Shown here piece after piece: positions 36,776-47,531 of a stretch of DNA of 64,000 nt. Origin of the DNA: Haematobia irritans (taxonomy: Eukaryota; Arthropoda; Insecta; Diptera; Muscidae). Both the position numbers and the translations under genes were made by a program. Positions within the stretch are counted from its first letter, which is position 1, and each line of letters opens with the position of its first letter. The notes below the pieces were generated by a model. It saw only the letters and a program-made list of their open reading frames with translations. It was not told the DNA's origin and searched no databases. Where the stretch lies: contig NC_134398.1 of NCBI RefSeq assembly GCF_050003625.1, positions 93,005,248 to 93,069,247 on the forward strand. Direction: 5' to 3'.

Positions 36776-38249
36776 ATATTTACAATTTAAAATTATTTAA
36801 CAGATCCCATTTACTAGGATACCAGCATAACGCCAGAAAGCCTGGAATAAGGTTTGTATGTTAATACTCTATATACATAGTTGAAACAAACTATTCTAAA
36901 CATTGGACATTTATAAATGTAAACATAGATTTCTGAAGCGGGGTATTAACTTGAATTCTATCACTTTGTAGACGACTACAACCGTTGTAATCCAAACCAT
37001 TACAATTTGACTATTTCTACTTTCTGTGCAAACTTTGAAGAAAATCTGAGTAAAATCTCAATGAGATGTGGAATAAAATATTGCATTTTTACCATATTTG
37101 CTTAAATTGGGTATACATACAGTACTATTCATTGTCTGTTGAAAATAAACCTTATAATGAAACTAATGACAATAGTAAATACTTCTCAGTAATTTGTGAT
37201 GAATTTTCTCAAATTGTAATGTAGTTGATGATAATGACTTAATAAAATGGAATAAATTATTTCATATTTAAGTACAAATATCAACATAATTGGGCATTTT
37301 CTTAAAACAATCAAAAGAAATATTACATAATGATAGTGTTTTTTATGAATGACATTACCATATTATACATATACAGTATATGAGTGAGTTTTGTAGTTTA
37401 ATCGTGAAATTGATTTTCGTTTCATATGTTCTAGATGAATTTATTAAATTTCTGATTTTCCCCAGCATATGCTGCAATGCGTATATACACTGTTAGAAAA
37501 ATATGTTTTTCATATGTTTCGATATAAACAAAATGTGTTTCGGGCACAATTTTTAAACACAATATATTTAAGTGCAAACATGTAATGTTCTCAAACTAAC
37601 ACTAAATGTTTGGAACACATATGTTAATATGTTAGAATATATTATGTTTGGGGCTGCATGTTTCATAAAAATTATATGTGTGAATGTAAACATATATAAA
37701 TTTACAAATTTCGAGTAAACATATATATGTTGTGATATTTTATTCAGAGAGCGACAGACAGAGAGAGAGAGTATAGAGAAAGAAATAGAGATAAAAACCG
37801 GGAGGGTTGACGAAAGATATCAAATTAACACAGCGAGAGAATCGAAAGAGAGCAATTTCTGTGAAACCGCTTATTTGTTGTTTCGGAAACTGCTTTATGA
37901 TAAGGCCAAAAATTTTATATGCTTAAGTCTAAATATTATTTAATTTGTGTATATTATAAAATTATTTATGTATGTTTATACTCGACCCCACGTTCTTCCT
38001 TTGTTAGAGTTTTTGAATTCCTTCCAAAATTTCAAACTTTTATACCAAAACCAGTTTTTTATTACAAAATTGTTATTTTTGCAATAAAAAAATAATATTT
38101 TATCCAAAAGCTCAGTCCATTTCGTTTATATCAAGCACTGTTTCTGACTGTAAATCTTTAATAACCCACATTTCGAAGTTTCATTATAAAAATTTAATAT
38201 AGTATAAATATAAATGTGTAAATTAAAAAAAAAAACAATTGGTGTTTGG

Positions 38250-38325
38250 TCGGCGCAGGGATTGAACCCACGACCCTTTGCATGTACGGCAGACATGCTA
38301 ACCACTGCTCCACGTTGCCAACACA
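38250..38325 (-). other. tRNA-like SINE head (minus)
   Basis: The reverse complement reads GGAGCAGTGGTTAGCATG (A-box-like) and GGGTTCAATCCC (B-box), followed by GACCAAACACC as in the SINE at 21732. It is a decayed tRNA-derived head, not a tRNA gene. Confidence 0.7.
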
Positions 38326-38433
38326 TGTATGTTTCTGTTAAATAATGTTATGTTTGCATGGGCTCGTGGGCGCTGCAAACTATGCTATATAAATGTAACT
38401 TATAACGATAATTGTCTTCTGGTGACTATAACA

Positions 38434-38500
38434 GCTACGTAGCTCAGTGGTAGTGTGTTGGCTTACAAACTGTTCGATTCTCCGTCCAGGCGAAAGGTAA
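38434..38500 (+). other. tRNA-like segment (plus)
   Basis: GCTACGTAGCTCAGTGGTAG (A-box-like) and GTTCGATTCTCC (B-box-like) are spaced slightly too close for an intact tRNA, and the acceptor stem does not close. It resembles a second tRNA-derived repeat family. Confidence 0.6.
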
Positions 38501-38904
38501 AATTTAAAAAAATTATAAAATTGAATAATTTCTTCAAGATTATTCGTATTACAGAAAAAGGTGCCAAGAACTAAAAAATTTCGTGGAAGTGAAAATTATG
38601 TTAGGGAATGAGCACAATCTTCTTTGGGGAAAATTCTTCCAAGCATATAATATTTTTGGCTCAAAATGCTTCCAAAAATAGAATATGTTCCCATAAAACA
38701 AACATATTAATGTTTCGGCAGTATCCAATAATATATGTGCTTCCTGCAAAATATGTTTGGAACATATGTTAGAGAGGCGATTTTTTTTGAGGGTGTACAT
38801 ATCCAAATTTATATCGTTGAACTATTGGAGCAAATGTCATTATGAACAGCAGTATGCATTGTATCAGTTCTTATTTCCATAGGCTTCAGCATACACATAT
38901 GTTA

Positions 38905-40816
38905 CACTAGAAAAATATTGTCGTATAGCCAAAGATTTCTGGTTCTTAATATACGAATGCAATTTTTTCATAGTGTATAAAGTGTTCTTCTCGTCCAAGA
39001 GTGTATAAACGTGTTAATAAAGAAGTGTTGTCCTCACGGTTAAGTGATTCAAATTAATCTATCTTCACATGAAAGATTTTGTTGGACTAGACCAACGTGC
39101 ACCCAGAAAAAAGTGACCCCTTCTTTAAGTTAAAATGAACTCATTGTGAAGAAAGTTGAACTTCGTATAGCGCCAAAGCCATTTTTATTTGTTTGAACGA
39201 TGTGATTTTCGTAGAAATTAGGAATAATGTATTCCATATATTAGTTAACATTTTCCTATATTTATGTACCACTATACTACCGAATGAAAAAATTTAACTA
39301 ATTTGAATTCATATATGGAATGATTTTATTGAAATTTTTTCATTCATTTGGACAAATCTTACACATTTGTGGTAAAACTTTTACTTCATAATTAGAACAG
39401 CTTACCTTCGTTTTTAAATACAATTTTATTTATTTCTATAAGCAACTTTATCTTCAATAAAAGACATGTTTTATTAATATATTGAATATATTTATTAAGA
39501 ATCAACAGCATCGAATCTCTTTGAAATATTAGTTTATTATTCCACTATTTCCAATTTCCGTGTGATATTATCAACTGTAAAACGCACTTTTTCTTCTTCT
39601 TGTACTTTTCACTTTTAATAAGTTGCTGCCTAACGATTTTGTCCTCCTTTTACAATTTCAATACCTACACATATAAAAAATCATAAAACATTTTTGTTCC
39701 AAAAGGTTAGCGTCACTGAATATTACCTGATAATTGAAGATTCCAAAATGAAGACAAATGAAAGGGTTGTTATTCTGCTGGTGTTTTCTTCCTTTATACA
39801 CTATCACGAACATTGATAGATTTATTTTTAAAAACGAACATTTTTCTCACTAATTTAAAATAATTTATATATTTTATTTGTTATTTATTATATTATTTTA
39901 CCATATTATTTTTTAACAATCTCTCCGTATACCAAAACAACGCGATTCCAACTAGAAAAAACAACCGACGCGCAAACATATCGATTACACCCACGCGCAA
40001 ACACATCGATTACGATGACAGGTATCGATTACAGGTAGACAATAGAAATTTAGGAAAATTTCCTATATTCTAACAAGTGTGTTTCCTTAAGTTTTGAAAG
40101 GATTGCATACTTCTTAGTACGAATGAACTAAAATATTTTTCTATGCCAAGTGTTGTTCGTATGTATGAAAAACTTTCTATTATAAAGGAAGTCGCAATTA
40201 TCATTTTATAAGAAATTTTACTAATTTTGAGGAAACTTGGTTTTAGTTCGGTTTTTGTTTATTTTTACGAATGCTTTGTTATCGGTGAATAAAATTTTCT
40301 TTTTCTGTAGTAAATTCTTATACCCAGCGAAGAAAATAGTATGAGTAAAATTCCATGCCTTATTCTAGTTAATGAACTATTCCTAACTGTTTACAGTTTA
40401 GGATTTTTTTTACTGAAACGAGTAAATTTTATTATTTTTCACAAAAATTTACCTTGATGGAAATAAAATGGATAAACTATATTGATGAAAATTTTTTCCT
40501 TTAGTTTCGAAGGCACTTTTTTCTGGGTGTGGCTTTAATAATTCTGAAAAATTCTTAAATATTAATGAACTCATCGTTAAAATACTTGACATTTTGTATA
40601 TTGACTACATAACTAAAATAACATTGGACATGTCTTTCAACACTTATTTTTTATTTTTCCACATGAAGCATAGTATACTTGAATTCGAATCTGAATTTGG
40701 AAATTTAAGTTGCCTTTAAATGTTTTTAATATGTTTAGGGATTCTTCATGTGCCATAAGAGTCTTTAAAAACGTGTTAACAACAACTCCTAGTTTTGAAC
40801 TTTTTTATACCCAGCG
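38905..40816. mobile_element. Possible CAC-type element hosting another (TSD TA, weak right end)
   Basis: It begins CACTAGAAAAATATTGTCGT after TA (38903-38904). The same start occurs at 61619. The likely right end is TTTTTTATACCCAGCG followed by TA (40817-40818), but it does not mirror the left end well. The element at 39100-40529 is inserted inside it. Confidence 0.5.
39100..40529. mobile_element. CAC...GTG element with perfect 16-bp inverted ends (TSD TG)
   Basis: CACCCAGAAAAAAGTG at the left and its exact reverse complement CACTTTTTTCTGGGTG at the right, flanked by TG (39098-39099, 40530-40531). 1430 bp, non-coding. This is the cleanest example of the termini and target duplication of this group in the window. 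Confidence 0.92.
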
Positions 40817-41086
40817 TACATCTTTATAATAGCACATAACACATTTGAAGGATTTGGAATGGTATCCAAATGTAGATTTACAAAGAGGTGCAAGGTATAT
40901 TCCTTTCTTGTTTTTTAGTTAAATTGTGCAGAATATTTGTATTGTTGTTTTCTTATTTTTAGTTCAAGTTATTAGAGTAAGGAAAATTATTAAGTAAAAT
41001 TATTAAGTAAGTAAAGAACAATTACAATTAAGTAAAGAACAATTGAAAATTGATCTAAAATTAAAAAAATGTCTATTTTATTTTTA

Positions 41087-41406
41087 GCTCCTTATGTAGC
41101 ATGCTCGAAATTATCGATTTAGACAGTGAAGATGAAACAGGTATTATTGTGTTCAAAGTACTATTTCCAATATAGTCGGCCCGTGTTGGCTTTATATTTT
41201 CCTTATTTGTTTTTCTCATTCATATCTTTTTCTTGTATTTTTGTGCAGAGCAAACACGAGTGCCAAAGCAAAAAGAAAGTGAATGGTTTTTAAATCAAAT
41301 CTTAGCGTCGTTTGAAGGCAAATATGGTGATACAACGCTTCTGAACGTAATCGATATCCATTTCGAAATATTAAATATTGTGAAAAAACACATTGAAAAA
41401 GTCTGA
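41087..41406 (+). pseudogene. Harbinger accessory gene, 3' exons
   Basis: An exon at 41087-41140 (acceptor tttttag|, donor cag|gtatta) and a last exon at 41249-41406 (acceptor tgtgcag|) join in frame. The combined translation from ATG 41101 is acidic (IIDLDSEDETE) and then a helical tail (WFLNQILASF ... HFEILNIVKKHIEKV) with stop at 41404. Position and orientation, head-to-head with the transposase, are those of the Myb/SANT-type accessory protein needed for nuclear import and excision in PIF/Harbinger. No lesion is seen in these two exons. Confidence 0.6.
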
Positions 41407-42499
41407 ACTTTAAAATTAAGATTATTTTTTTATTTTATTTTTATTTTTTCTTTATTAAAATTATTTTGATTTTGTGAACTACTTTGCATTAAAACCATTT
41501 TTGCATATGACAACAATATGCAGTCGTTTTGTCTTTACATAGTATTTAATAAATTTATGCAATAAAATATGTTTGAATTAAAATATGAAATATGTATGTT
41601 TGATGTATGCTATTAGGTTGGGAAACTTTAAATCTAGATGGTCCAGCTCTTATTCTGGCATATGCGCATATTCTAGTACCCCGTAATACAAAGTCAAATA
41701 ATCAATAATAAAACTGGCAAAATTTATTTCTTACGCCAATAAACAATAAATGAATAAAACATTGCGATGATGAAACATTTATCAAGCTATAAGAGGTTGT
41801 CATTATTTATGTTAGATATTTGATATCGTCATTTTCAACATCAACGGATGTAATCTATATTTGTGAACTTTTGAAAAAAAACAACATATGTGTTATTTTC
41901 GAATATTCTGGAGAACGAAAATAGTGTTAAATGTATTTTAATAACTATTTTTCAAAATTTTATTTCTATAGCAAAATTTTATTTATATAAAAAATGTTGT
42001 CAAAATTTTATTTCTATTGAAAATTTTGTCAAAATTTTATTTGGTTCTATTATTATTTTCATTATAATTACGGTTTATTTTCAACAGGGATAAATCCAAA
42101 ACAGACAAATAGTCAACGGTGCTCTTGGAAAATGCGACCAGATTAAAAATCAGTTAGTCTGTTATTCAATAATAGTTAGAAATATATTAAAAAAAAAGTC
42201 GTCCGCACGAGCATCGAAATTTACATTTTGAATAAAAAAAACTTTTTAACTTAATTTTTCCCTTAAATGTGTAATTAGTCAGGGTAACATATAACTTTAA
42301 TCTGAATTGAACCATCAATTACAAGCGCAGCTAATTTAAATCTCGCAATATACGGGCGTTTGATTCCAATTTTTAACCAATCTTAATAAAATTTAAACAA
42401 ATATTGTACATTTTTATGTTATATTTGTTTTTTTTTACGACATTTGTTAATCGAAAATGTTATTGTACTATAATATTATAATAATTTTTTTTTATAAAT

Positions 42500-43520
42500 T
42501 CTTGTATTAATTGCTGTCTTCGATCTGTACCAATTCTAACAACAGGCTGTCTCACGCTTTCATCCTCTGGCATATTATTATCTTCCTCCACATCGTCCCA
42601 AACTATTCAAATATCCTCAGTCGACACGCATAAATTGTGGAGAACACATGCGCTTACAACAAGATTGCTTATTGTCTTAATGTTACGGTGCTCCGTGAAT
42701 TTTAACAGTCTTCGGAATCTTCCTTATAGAAGCCCAAATGCATTCTCAACAACAATTCTGGTTAAAGAATGTAAATAATTAATTTTCTCTTGCATGGGCG
42801 TCAAATTTCGATAATCTTTGAATGGTGGAACTAGTCAGTTATGGGATTCATAAACAGAGTCGCCGACCAAAAATGTCCTATAAGGAAACACTTGCTCTTT
42901 ATTGTTTTCGGCTTCATAGTACAACTTTGATCGCTTTTGTGTTGGAGAGGTGCATTTATTGTTATATGTGTACAATCAATAGCTCCTATAACACTGGGTA
43001 TTTTTCTCCTACTTTGACTAATTTGTTCTATATTATCGACAGTTGGCCAACATATAAACCTATTGGAAATTCCTACTAACCAATTGGTAACTTCTTCTAA
43101 GCAGTGCCAAGCTGTCGACTTCGACACTCCAAAAAGTACAGCGAGTTGTCGGTACGTAATAGTATTGGAAATATACCAATTGTACATGTATACTTTAGCT
43201 TTGGGTGTAATTTTCTTCCAACCTCCGTCATTCGTTTCATTGCAAAAGCTGCCTGAAAATTTATCTAAAGGGAAGAAAATTGAAACAATTTCTCTTAATT
43301 TTATCTATTGCTTAAATAAGGACTTACCCACAAAAAACTCAACATTTGGTTTGTTTAATCTCATACTTGATTTGAAATCCTCATCGCTAGAGTTGTCAAT
43401 TATGTCTACGAAGTTGCGAACTTCTAGGAGATTCGTTTTAGTATCACTTTCATCGGTTGTATTACTACTCGATGTAGTCCAAAATGTACTGTTGTCAGTA
43501 GTTGTGTCATCCTTCAAATC
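42500..43520 (-). pseudogene. PIF/Harbinger transposase (DDE_Tnp_4 type)
   Basis: On the minus strand a first exon (43517 to about 43329; acidic, ending NVEFFVG) ends at a consensus donor, gtaagt. The next exon begins after ttttcag at about 43256 and encodes YMYNWYISNTITYRQLAVLFGVSKSTAW (helix-turn-helix) and IPSVIGAIDCTHITI with the first catalytic D. A frameshift near 42900 and a deletion of the second-D region (joined directly to FLVGDSVY) follow. Farther on, NLVVSACVLHN and a D/E-rich tail run to about 42510 with stops at 42605 and 42725. The active site is incomplete. Confidence 0.85.
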
Positions 43521-44062
43521 TATTAAGTTTAAGATATCCTATATAAAAGTATAGAGGTCAAAGAAAAACACAAAACTATGAAGAATGCAAAGTTTTCACA
43601 TTGTATGGCATACACGATACACTTTGCTTGGGGTTTTAGGATCATATCGTCTATTTTTTGGCCAGAGCTATTTAATCCAATGTAAAGCATACTTTGATAC
43701 ACACCTTAAAATTTTCCAAATCCATTTCACTACCGGCAAATTGGTTTTGCCCAAAAACAATTATTATGCAAATTGCCACCACAAATTTAGGTTTATTAAC
43801 TTTTTTGTTTATGATATCTAGATTTAATGTTATGAAAATTAACTTGGTGGTATAAATTGGCGTTCTCTACCCTCTAGTTTTATTTGTAAACAAAAAAAAT
43901 TATTTGACAACTGGGGGACCAAGTGTTGCCAATCAAAATCGAAATTTGAAATGAAACCATTTTTCCGTTTTCTTTTAGCACTGGTTACCAGTGCAGAAAG
44001 AAAACAGCCCTAATATATAATTTAAAGATGAAAATAGTCGCTCCACGCTTACCTGCGTGCAT

Positions 44063-44455
44063 GGGATTGCTAACACAATATACGCTATTGTTGTCATATA
44101 TGGTTGTTACATATAAATGATTTATTTTGATTGTCATACTCAAATAGTTGTTGTAATATATCATTTTTTGAACGCGGCATGATCGTACGAAGAAACTGAG
44201 AACACTGATTTCACGTATTGGTTATGTCCCATTGTTATCATCGTTTCGCTCAGCAAACGTTTTATTCCCATTTCGTTACCGAACGAAACAACTTGGCGCC
44301 GCAAATCCGAAGAGCATAAAAGCAATCGTTTCGTCTCTTTTGCTTTTGAAATGTTTGTTGTTATGTTTTTATCTGCGTATAAAACGATTGAAGAAAGTTT
44401 AAAAGTTTGTGACTTTAAATGATACGTTCCTCAATCGTTTCGTTTGTTTTCGTAC
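44063..44455. other. Unexplained ~390-bp insert in LINE ORF2
   Basis: LINE-like sequence (APRLPACMG) ends at about 44062 and the RNase H frame begins at about 44456. The stretch between has no LINE homology. It contains repeated AATCGTTTCGT/AACGAAACGA words in both orientations. No terminal repeats or target duplication could be fixed. Confidence 0.5.
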
Positions 44456-45258
44456 AATGGTCTCAACAAATGTGACAGGGGCAGCTTTTATTTATCTCGC
44501 GTCTGGAACCGTTTTTGCATATCACGACAACAAGGCAGTATCTTCTATGTCGGCTGAGCTGGTAGCAATAATGAAAGCCATCGTATTTGCCATCAAAAAC
44601 AACTTCCTAAAAATCGCCATTCTTACAGACAGCTTAAGTGGATTACGGGCAATTAAAAATGGTTCACGAGGAAACCACCTGATTGATCATATTAATTCGA
44701 TATCCGTCGATTTTGGTGGCGACATTGCTCTTCATTTCATCCCTGGCCATACAGGCATCAAACTCAATGAGACAGTGGATCAGACGGCCAAAAGGGCCAT
44801 GGAGATTGCCACCAGATGAGAAATACCATGGACGATACAGGATGCTACCCGTGAAATTCTAATTAGGCTGTGGAATGACTGGTCGTCTAAATACTAGGAT
44901 CGAGTAGTTAATAGGGGCTCCCATTACTTTGACATCTTTCCTACTGTCAACAGAGAAGCATGGTTTCATGATAAAAAAACCAATCCTATTAAATGCCGTC
45001 AAAAGAATCCTAAGTGATAATTGTTTTTGCAACAGCACACTGGAAAAAATGAAAGTAGTTGAATCACCACTATGTGACACCTGCGGCGTGGAGGAAACGC
45101 CCATTCATATCCTCTTTCATTGTTCCAAATACACTCAACAGAGAAATATTGATGATCTCGCTGGATTTAGCTCAGTTGAAGAATTCGCATTCAGAAATGG
45201 AATCGACAAACTCCCCATTGTCGGAGACTTCTTAACCAGAATTGGATTTAAACTATGA
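44456..45258 (+). pseudogene. I-like LINE ORF2: RNase H and C-terminal zinc motif
   Basis: RNase H motifs: SAELVAIMKAI (catalytic E), ILTDSLSGLRAI (catalytic D), IPGHTGIKLNETVDQTAK. The first catalytic segment (TDGS) is degraded at the junction with the insert. An ORF at 44929-45258 has CDTCGVEETPIHILFHC, the C/H motif typical of I and Jockey ORF2 C-termini. TGA at 44817 and a frame change separate the two. Confidence 0.85.
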
Positions 45259-45370
45259 ACCAAAAGACATTTCCTTGCTATGGCGTTTTAGTTGTACTAC
45301 TGGCCAAATCAGTTTTCGGAGATGTCACTTCTCCGGAACAACACTAAATACGGAAAAAATCTCCTAAGTC

Positions 45371-45662
45371 CAATTGGTATCCAGGAACTGTATTAGAAAC
45401 TTGGAGAGAGCCTAGATCATTCTTATTCAGTATGATGATGGTAAAAATTATAGAAGAAACAGACAGCAAATAAAAAGTTCATCAAACAATAACAAATGTA
45501 ATCAAAACTTTGAAATCAACAATGAAATCAACTATTCAATGTAATGATAAAGATACGAATATTACAGAAAGCACCAATGAAACTTTAAATGAGGATACGC
45601 AAAATTGTTACTTAACTTGAAGTGGACGAATTTCAAAACTTTCAAAAAGATATCTTGATTAA
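45371..45662 (+). pseudogene. Gypsy (Mag/CsRn1-like) integrase C-terminus
   Basis: Resumes the block cut at 32599: NWYPGTV, REPRSFL and a degraded RRNR-like segment (IEETDSK), the usual C-terminal signature of these Gypsy integrases, then a polar tail ending at TAA 45660-45662 (GRISKLSKRYLD). Immediately downstream AAAAAAAGGAGATT (45661-45674) is the polypurine tract. Confidence 0.75.
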
Positions 45663-45674
45663 AAAAAGGAGATT

Positions 45675-46010
45675 TTATAATAATCGGTGTCCATCTACTT
45701 CATTGTGCATTCTCTTTTATTTCTATCTCTACTAAGTACTCAAAATGTACTAACACATATATCTTTGTACACCGTTATAAAACTTTAGTTATAAGAAACA
45801 TTCTATCAAAGAATAAGAAAGACTCTTTGTATCTCTTGTTTTTTTATTATTGGGCCCTTCAAACAAACTTTCAACAATCTTAATAGTTACTTTTATAACT
45901 ATGATTATATTCATATATACATTTATTATTGTTAAAATTATGATTGTATTTTTTTTTGCCTAGGTTTTAAGACAAGTTGTACTTTAATTATTGGCCTTGT
46001 AGGCTTAGTA
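45675..46010 (+). repeat. Probable 3' LTR of the Mag-like Gypsy element
   Basis: It begins after the polypurine tract (TATAATAATCGG, possibly a decayed TG start) and runs to about AGTACA. There is no second LTR in the window to confirm the limits. Confidence 0.45.
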
Positions 46011-46085
46011 CACCCAGAAAAGGAATATGATCACCTCAAACTTGTTTCAAGAGTAAAATGTTATTTTTGGATGGTGACCTCCCTG
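46011..46085. mobile_element. Truncated CAC-type element end
   Basis: CACCCAGAAAAGGAATATG preceded by TA. The sequence matches the start pattern of this group, but no right end is found before LINE sequence begins. Confidence 0.45.
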
Positions 46086-46309
46086 CCAGTATTGCAAAGT
46101 TCCATTTTATCCTCATCGCTACCACAGACTCGTAAGTGGCACTGCAACAATCGCCAACTGTGATAGTATTTTGCTATCACTATTCGCATGAAAGTATTTT
46201 GCCATCTTATTTTCAACCGTCGAACTGAACGTGTTTTCTAATAGCGGAGTATTTCATCGTAATAAGTACTTATTACGAATTTCACGTGTGGTGGAAATAA
46301 TGAACCACC
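46086..46309 (+). other. Probable 5' untranslated region of the LOA/R1-like LINE
   Basis: Non-coding, less A+T-rich than its surroundings, directly upstream of ORF1. The exact 5' end of the LINE is not determined. Confidence 0.4.
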
Positions 46310-47531
46310 ATGCAGCGAAATTCAAAGTCATCCACTGGGTTGCTAACTTCAGGGCCCAGTGGACGGGTAACGACTGAAGTTATAAATTTGGGCAGCGACC
46401 AAGAGTCGGGCCCAATTAGTCGACCTGTAGACGGGTCGACTGGCGGTGACACTTTGGCAAGTCGAACCTTTTCTAAGGTGACGACATCAAAAGGAGGCAA
46501 TCCCTCTCGAAAGAGATTCAAGGAACGAAGAAATGCTTTGTTTATCCTAAAGAAATTAGGATCAGTCGACCCAAGCACGTTGTCGGCTAAGCAAAGCGAT
46601 TCCTTAAAATGGGCTCAAGGAATTCTTGAAGCTGGAAAAAGGGAACGATCACCGGATGAGCTGCCATCCTCTAAACGGGATCAAAGATCGCTTGCCTCAG
46701 TTGCTAAAGACAGCCTTGTGATGGCTATTATTAATAAAGGAGCATTGGACGGTATGATTCCAAGGCAAAAATGGGGGGAAATTGAGAACGCGATGTCTGG
46801 TGTCTATTCAGAGGTGCGAAAAAAGTTCCCGGACCAAGTCCTCGACGGCAAGATGCTGGATGGTATCAAGGACGATATAAGTTAATAGCTTTTGCGGACC
46901 AGAGGTCTATGGATTGCTTTAAAGCTGCATTGATGCTAATTGGTGAAGTTTGGGAAGGATCCGCTTTGGAGTTAGTCGATAAAAAAGACATACCGGCTAA
47001 ACCTAGACACATGCATGGATACCGGCAAACCCTCCTGATCCTGAGTCAATACTAGAGAGACTAAAAGAATGTAACCCAGATCTTCCAACCGCCGATTGGA
47101 AGGTTGGTCGTTTGGATGAGGTGGATGGATCAAGACGGCATGCGGTGTTTATATTAAACATAGAGTCGCTGCCACATCTAGCCCAGACGCAAGGACGCGT
47201 AAGTTATGGCTTTCATGATATCCATATGAAGGTATACAAAAGCGATCAGCCAAAGAATTCCGAAACGGACAAGCCTCCGGTAGAGTCAGCAGTGAAAAAA
47301 TCTCCTAGCGAAGCCGAAGGAGACATAAAACCTGCAGACTATAGCGAAAATCATATGCGGGAAGTTTCTACAGGCTCAAGCCTCACCAAAGCTGAACCGC
47401 GGATTGTTGCGAGAGTCACCGAGATCTGTGAAGAGGAAGCCCTTTATGACTCAATTGAAGCGGCTGATGTGACGGTGGTTGAAAATTTGGATGGTTCTAC
47501 GGTTCCTCCAGATAAATCTTCACCATTGTAA
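46310..47531 (+). pseudogene. LOA/R1-like LINE ORF1
   Basis: The first ORF (46310-46885) is a charged, S/G/T-rich protein (RKRFKERRNALFILKKLG; SLKWAQGILEAGKRERSPDE) like the gag-like ORF1 of LOA-clade elements. A frameshift near 46880 and another near 47040 separate it from the second part (47112-47531), which includes the PADWKVG-like region and ends in an acidic tail. No zinc knuckles are recognisable. It overlaps ORF2 by about 50 bases, as is usual in this clade. Confidence 0.78.

Larger units (their letters stand above)
37488..38795. mobile_element. CAC...GTG element with tRNA-like segments (TSD TA)
   Basis: Starts CACTGTTAGAAAAATATG, ends ...TTTTTTTTGAGGGTG, flanked by TA (37486-37487, 38796-38797). 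1308 bp. Rich in ACATATG/CATATGT words near the ends. Carries two tRNA-like segments in opposite orientation (38250-38325 and 38434-38500). No ORF of note. Confidence 0.8.
36381..44010 (-). mobile_element. PIF/Harbinger element with nested CAC...GTG elements
   Basis: Ends GGGCTGTTTTCTGTTTGCAC and the reverse complement of GTGCAGAAAGAAAACAGCCC form an inverted repeat of ~24 bp with two differences. TA flanks both sides (family TSD is 3 bp, TWA; here the third base is ambiguous). It encodes a transposase remnant on the minus strand and an accessory-type gene on the plus strand, the usual two-gene Harbinger layout. Length is 7630 bp, of which about 3.2 kb is nested insertions. Confidence 0.88.
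32600..45356 (+). mobile_element. I-like LINE, interrupted by Harbinger (14-bp TSD)
   Basis: The 14-bp target duplication AAATCTCCTAAGTC is present at 32586-32599 and 45357-45370. Within it: a 5' region of ~230 bp, ORF1 with three CCHC knuckles, ORF2 with endonuclease, reverse transcriptase, RNase H and a terminal C/H motif. RNase H plus three knuckles points to the I clade rather than Jockey. Without the Harbinger insert it is about 5.1 kb. Many stops and deletions. Confidence 0.88.

Noticed and set aside
45661..46010. A host gene promoter in the A+T-rich stretch after the Gypsy integrase
   Set aside because: A polypurine tract at the start and position after pol fit an LTR; no downstream host exon.
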